Source of the DNA: Microbacterium sp. PM5
Lineage (GTDB): Bacteria; Actinomycetota; Actinomycetes; Actinomycetales; Microbacteriaceae
DNA: 64,000 nt
Direction: 5' to 3'
Assembly: GCF_003293595.1 (NCBI RefSeq)
Contig: NZ_CP022162.1
Span: 2,018,327-2,082,326, forward strand
Of the stretch, positions 60,418 to 64,000 are shown piece after piece. The notes beneath the pieces were generated by a model. That model searched no databases. It saw nothing but the letters and a program-made list of their open reading frames with translations, and had not been told where the DNA came from. Position numbers and translations under genes: made by a program. Each line of letters begins with the position of its first letter. The first letter of the stretch is position 1.

Positions 60418-61421
60418 CACTCCACCTCTCCCATGAACTCGCGCGAGGCCGGCTCGCTCGCCGCGACGGCATCCGCCGGAGTCGGTGCCGTCTTCGCCGA
60501 GCCGGCCCGTCGCCGCGCGCGCAGGCGCGGGTCGGCGAGGTCGTTGAGGCTCTCGCCGATGAGGGTGATGCCCAGCACCGTCAGCACGATCGCGATGCCC
60601 GGCGGGATCGCGGTCCACCAGATGCCCGCGGCGACGTCACTGATGGACTTGTTGAGGTCGTAGCCCCATTCGGCTGCGGCCGTGGGTTGGATGCCGAAGC
60701 CGAGGAAGCCCAGCGCGGCGAGGGTCGAGATGGCCTCCGACGCGTTGAGGGTCACGATCAGCGGCAACGTGCGCGTGGAGTTGCGCAGCACGTGACGGAA
60801 CATGATGCGCGGCGTCGACGCGCCGATCACCTTCGCCGACTCGACGAACGCCTCACCCTTGATGCGCACGACCTCGGCGCGGACGACGCGGAAGTACTGC
60901 GGAATGAAGACGACGGTGATGGATGCCGCCGCCGCCAGGATTCCCGGCCACAGTCCGGACTGGCCCCCGCTGATCGCGATGGCCACCACGATCGCCAGCA
61001 GCAGCGTCGGGAACGCGTAGATCGCATCGGCGACGACCACGAGCGTGCGGTCGACCCACCCGCCGAGATAGCCCGAGACCAGACCCAGCAGAATGCCGAT
61101 GAACACCGACAGCGCGATCGCGACGATCACGACGTACAGCGCGGTCTGCGCACCCCAGATCACCCGGGAGAGCACGTCGTAGCCGCCGACCGTCGTGCCC
61201 AGCAGATGCGCTGCGCTGGGCGGCTGCTGCGCGCCGAAGTTGCCGTCGGGCCCGTCCAGCTGCGCGTAGCCGTAGGGGGCGATGAGCGGCGCGAAGATCG
61301 CGCAGAACACGAAGATGCCGGTCAGCACGAGGCCCGCGACGAGCATGCCGCGCTGCAGGCCGACGCTCTGGCGCAGCTGGTGGACGACCGGCATCCGGTC
61401 GATGAGGCGAGACTTCGTCAT
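60417..61421 (-). CDS. Peptide ABC transporter permease, DppC type
   Basis: 334 residues, six helices, with the DppC N-terminal extension and the EAA loop ([20 protein letters not shown]). The extracytoplasmic loop [20 protein letters not shown] is the OppC/DppC signature. ATG 61421 has GAGGAGGG upstream. Coupled to the double ATPase. Confidence 0.95.
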   Translation of the reverse strand: MTKSRLIDRMPVVHQLRQSVGLQRGMLVAGLVLTGIFVFCAIFAPLIAPYGYAQLDGPDGNFGAQQPPSAAHLLGTTVGGYDVLSRVIWGAQTALYVVIVAIALSVFIGILLGLVSGYLGGWVDRTLVVVADAIYAFPTLLLAIVVAIAISGGQSGLWPGILAAAASITVVFIPQYFRVVRAEVVRIKGEAFVESAKVIGASTPRIMFRHVLRNSTRTLPLIVTLNASEAISTLAALGFLGFGIQPTAAAEWGYDLNKSISDVAAGIWWTAIPPGIAIVLTVLGITLIGESLNDLADPRLRARRRAGSAKTAPTPADAVAASEPASREFMGEVE

Positions 61422-61435
61422 GTTCGCATCCCTCC

Positions 61436-62527
61436 TCAGTACCGGACCCGCGGGTCGATGAGCGCGGCGATGATGTCGACGGCGAAGTTCGTCACCGCGA
61501 CGATGATGGCGATCATCGCGACGATCCCCTGCACGGCGACGAAATCGCGCGAACCCAGATACGCGGCCAGCTGGAAGCCGAGACCCTTCCACTCGAAAGT
61601 CGTCTCGGTGAGCACCGCGCCGCCGAGCATGAGCGCGATCTGCAGCCCGATGACCGTGATGATCGGGATGAGCGCGGGCTTGTACGCGTGCGTGCGCACC
61701 AGGCGTCCCTCCCGCACGCCGCGTGAGCGAGCCGCGTCGATGTAGGGCATGTTGAAGGTGCCGATGACGTTCGTGCGCACCAAGCGCAGGAAGATGCCGG
61801 CGGTGAGCAGACCCAGCGTCAGCGCGGGCAGCACCGCGTGCAGCAGCACGTCCTGCACGTAGGCGGGGTTTCCGGAGGCGATGGCATCGATGAGGTAGAT
61901 GCCGGTGCCGCCGTTACGTCCGATGGCCAGCTCGGTGCGCACGCTCGCGCGCCCCGAGATGGGCAGCCAGCCGAGCCAGACCCCGAAGACGAGCTTGGCG
62001 ACCAGGCCCGCGAAGAACACCGGCGTCGCGTAGAAGAGGATGGCGCTCACGCGCAGCACCGCGTCGGGCCAGCGGTCGCGCAGCGCCGCGGCGACGAGGC
62101 CGAGCGGGATGCCGACGATGAAGGCGACCACGAGCGAGTACAGCACCAGCTCGAGGGTCGCGGTGCCGTAGGTGGCGATGACCTGCACGACCGGCTGATT
62201 GTCGGTGATGGTCGTGCCGAAGTCGAAGGTGAAGATGCGGCCGAGGTACTCGATGTACTGCACGATGATCGGCCGGTCGTAGCCGGCCTCGTGGATGCGC
62301 TCGGCGAGCTGATCGGCCGGCAGCCGCCCGCCGAGAGCGGCGGTGATCGGGTCGCCGGTGAGGCGGATGAGAAAGAAGACCAGCGTCACGAGGATCAGCA
62401 CGGTCGGGAAGATCAGCAGGAACCGGATGAGGATGTACCTGCCGAGCGCGGAACCGGATCCGGTCTTTCGGACCTCCAGCGCGGGAGGCGGCTCGGCGAC
62501 GGAGGATGCCGCGACGGTGCTGGTCAT
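61436..62527 (-). CDS. Peptide ABC transporter permease, DppB type
   Basis: 363 residues, six helices: YILIRFLLIFPTVLILVTLV at the start, EAA loop DAARSRGVREGRLVRTHAYK, ending with VDIIAALIDPRVRY, the DppB C-terminal signature. The N-terminal tail (about 30 residues) is longer than usual. Fourteen bases separate it from DppC. A strong hairpin (62552-62637) lies just upstream, after the binding-protein stop. Confidence 0.95.
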   Translation of the reverse strand: MTSTVAASSVAEPPPALEVRKTGSGSALGRYILIRFLLIFPTVLILVTLVFFLIRLTGDPITAALGGRLPADQLAERIHEAGYDRPIIVQYIEYLGRIFTFDFGTTITDNQPVVQVIATYGTATLELVLYSLVVAFIVGIPLGLVAAALRDRWPDAVLRVSAILFYATPVFFAGLVAKLVFGVWLGWLPISGRASVRTELAIGRNGGTGIYLIDAIASGNPAYVQDVLLHAVLPALTLGLLTAGIFLRLVRTNVIGTFNMPYIDAARSRGVREGRLVRTHAYKPALIPIITVIGLQIALMLGGAVLTETTFEWKGLGFQLAAYLGSRDFVAVQGIVAMIAIIVAVTNFAVDIIAALIDPRVRY

Positions 62528-62551
62528 GGATGCCTACTCTACGGATGAAGT

Positions 62552-62637
62552 GCGTTTCGACGCGCTGCGCTCGCTCAACGACCGGGGGTGTGATCCCCCG
62601 GTCGTTAAGCGAGGCGCGTTGCGACGAGTCGGAACGC
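62552..62637. repeat. REP-like element copy 3: hairpin between binding protein and permeases
   Basis: Arms 62552-62588 and 62595-62637 pair around TGTGAT; the core CGACCGGGGG / CCCCCGGTCG is perfect and outer parts pair with few mismatches. The unit again contains TTTCGAC and TCGCTCAACGACCGGG. As it follows the binding-protein stop by 10 bp, it probably terminates most transcripts there or stabilises the binding-protein mRNA. Confidence 0.8.
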
Positions 62638-62646
62638 CCGGACGCG

Positions 62647-64000
62647 TTACTTCGTGATCGGTGCGAAGCGCAGCTTGAACGACGCGTCGAGCGTGACGCC
62701 CTTCACGTCGGCACCGGTCACCGCGACCTGAGCGCCCTGCAGCAGCGGCACCGTCGAGAGGTCCTTGGCCACGAGGTCCTGGATCTTCTCGATGTCGGAC
62801 GTGCGGGTGGCGGCATCCGTTTCGACGGCCTGCTTGAGGATCAGGTCGTTGACCTCCTGGTTGACGTAGTGGTTGCCCAGGAAGTTCTTCTCCAGGAAGA
62901 ACGGCGTCAGGTAGTTGTCGGCGTCGGAGTAGTCCGGGAACCAGCCGAGCTGGTAGGCCGGGTAGACGTCGGCGGTGCGGTCCTTGGAGTACTGCACCCA
63001 CTCGGTCGACTGCAGGTTGACCGTGAAGAGGCCGTCCTTCTCGAGCTGCTGCTTGACCAGCGCGTACTCGTCACCCGACGACGGGCCGTAGTGGTCGGGG
63101 CTGTACTGCAGGCTCAGCGCGACGGGCGTCGTCACACCGGCCGCAGCCAGCGTCGCCTTCGCCTTGTCGGCGCTGGGGCCTCCGTTGCCGTCGCCGTAGA
63201 GACCCTTCAGGGCGTCGGTCGCCCCGGCGAACCCGGCCGGGACGTACGAGTAGAGCGGGGTGTACGTGCCCTTGTAGACCTGGTCGGAGATCGTCTTGCG
63301 GTCGATCAGATCGGCCACCGCCTGACGGACGGCGAGCGCCTTGGCCGGGTCGGCCTCTGCGGTCGTCGCACCGTACGGCTGCGTGTTGAAGTTGAAGACG
63401 ATGTAGCGGATCTCGCCGCCCGGACCCTCGACGACCTTGACCTTGTCGTTGCCCGACAGGTCGGCCACGTCGGTCGACGACAGGCTGCGGTAGGCCACGT
63501 CGACGTCGCCCTGCTGGACGGCGAGCTTCAGGTTCGACGACTCGGCGAAGTAGCTGAGCACAGCGCCCGAGTTGCTGGGCGCGGCGAGCAGACCCTTGTA
63601 GTTCTTGTTGGGCGTGAACTCGACCGTCTTGTTGAAGTCCCACTTCGTGATCGAGTAGGGGCCGCCGAAGGCGTCGGCCTTCACGATGTCCTGGTCGGGC
63701 GTGACGGCATCGGCCGAGAAGACCTCCTCATCGACGATCGCGCCCGGGAAGGACGTGAGGATGAAGGGGAAGACCTGGTCGTTGTCGGTCTTCAGCTTGA
63801 AGACGACAGTCGTGTCATCGGGGGTCGAGACGCTGTCGAGGTTGTACAGCAGGCTCGATGCACCGTTGGGGTCGGCGATCTTCAGGTTGCGGTCGAACGA
63901 GAACTTCACGTCGGACGAGGTCAGGTCGTGGCCGTTGGCCCACTTCAGGCCCGCCGGCAGCTTCACCGTGTACTCGTTGGGCGCGGTGAACTCGGCCGAC
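62647..64000 (-). CDS. Peptide-binding protein of ABC transporter (C-terminal part, cut by window end)
   Basis: The visible 451 codons are the main part of a family 5 extracellular solute-binding protein (OppA/DppA class): FTAPNEYTVKLPAGLKWANG, SSDVKFSFDRNLKIADPNGA, LIDRKTISDQVYKGTYTPLY and WFPDYSDADNYLTPFF. The N-terminus with signal peptide lies beyond 64000. First gene of the peptide uptake operon; captures peptides outside the cell. It ends 10 bp before a strong hairpin. Confidence 0.95.
   Translation of the reverse strand, partial: SAEFTAPNEYTVKLPAGLKWANGHDLTSSDVKFSFDRNLKIADPNGASSLLYNLDSVSTPDDTTVVFKLKTDNDQVFPFILTSFPGAIVDEEVFSADAVTPDQDIVKADAFGGPYSITKWDFNKTVEFTPNKNYKGLLAAPSNSGAVLSYFAESSNLKLAVQQGDVDVAYRSLSSTDVADLSGNDKVKVVEGPGGEIRYIVFNFNTQPYGATTAEADPAKALAVRQAVADLIDRKTISDQVYKGTYTPLYSYVPAGFAGATDALKGLYGDGNGGPSADKAKATLAAAGVTTPVALSLQYSPDHYGPSSGDEYALVKQQLEKDGLFTVNLQSTEWVQYSKDRTADVYPAYQLGWFPDYSDADNYLTPFFLEKNFLGNHYVNQEVNDLILKQAVETDAATRTSDIEKIQDLVAKDLSTVPLLQGAQVAVTGADVKGVTLDASFKLRFAPITK

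Overview
The window is about 70% GC and densely coded on both strands. Its gene set is that of a Gram-positive actinobacterium, most likely a Microbacteriaceae and probably Microbacterium or a close relative. The signs are the rpsF-ssb-rpsR-rplI-dnaB block, many leaderless-looking starts (TAnnnT about 6 nt before ATG/GTG), sugar ABC transporters without their own ATPase, a LAXTG-type sorting signal, and a strong excess of the heptamer GGATGCC/GGCATCC in genes and in intergenic hairpins. The species call is inference. I saw no rRNA, tRNA, CRISPR array, intact insertion sequence or prophage.

Layout. 1-10.1 kb: partial MATE exporter, DUF808 membrane protein, a beta-lactamase-like/HAD fusion, a three-domain kinase/aminotransferase fusion, a lipoprotein, and a LysR/MFS divergent pair. 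10.1-18.1 kb: a HelR-type RNA polymerase-associated ATPase with a rifamycin-associated-element-like palindrome in its divergent promoter, an alcohol dehydrogenase, an S51 peptidase, a NUDIX hydrolase, a zinc-ribbon SDR, a lipoprotein and a TMEM175-type channel. 18.2-24.4 kb: an alpha-glucoside uptake and hydrolysis operon (binding protein, two permeases, GH13 enzyme) facing its ROK regulator across an operator. 24.4-36.5 kb: lgt, small proteins, an alcohol dehydrogenase, a sigma factor with a membrane partner and a nearby secreted peptidoglycan-binding protein, lactate oxidation (lldD-like with FadR-type regulator), TetR and GNAT genes. 36.7-39.1 kb: a TerC/CNNM metal operon behind a yybP-ykoY-type manganese riboswitch. 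39.2-48.9 kb: mixed redox and regulatory genes, two pseudogenes, and three of the four members of a small cysteine-pair membrane protein family. 49-55.2 kb: dnaB and rplI-rpsR-ssb-rpsF, separated by two forward-strand surface-protein genes, one with seven chaplin-like repeats and a LAXTG tail. 55.4-64 kb: an MFS exporter, an unknown membrane protein, a VOC protein and a peptide ABC operon cut by the window end.

How the genes work together. The sugar operon imports alpha-glucosides with two permeases and presumably a shared MsiK-type ATPase, and the GH13 enzyme hydrolyses them in the cytoplasm. The oligopeptide operon runs binding protein, hairpin, two permeases, double ATPase; the hairpin probably keeps the binding protein more abundant than the membrane parts. 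TerC and the CorC/CNNM-like protein form one translationally coupled unit under a metal-sensing leader. HelR would protect RNA polymerase from rifamycins.

Most notable points: the chaplin-like LAXTG protein and its heptad-repeat neighbour inside a conserved ribosomal/replication block; the RAE-like site; the riboswitch; the beta-lactamase/HAD fusion; the four-member cysteine-pair membrane family; and the GGATGCC signal, whose use in genes and as terminator palindromes resembles DNA-uptake-type genomic signals.
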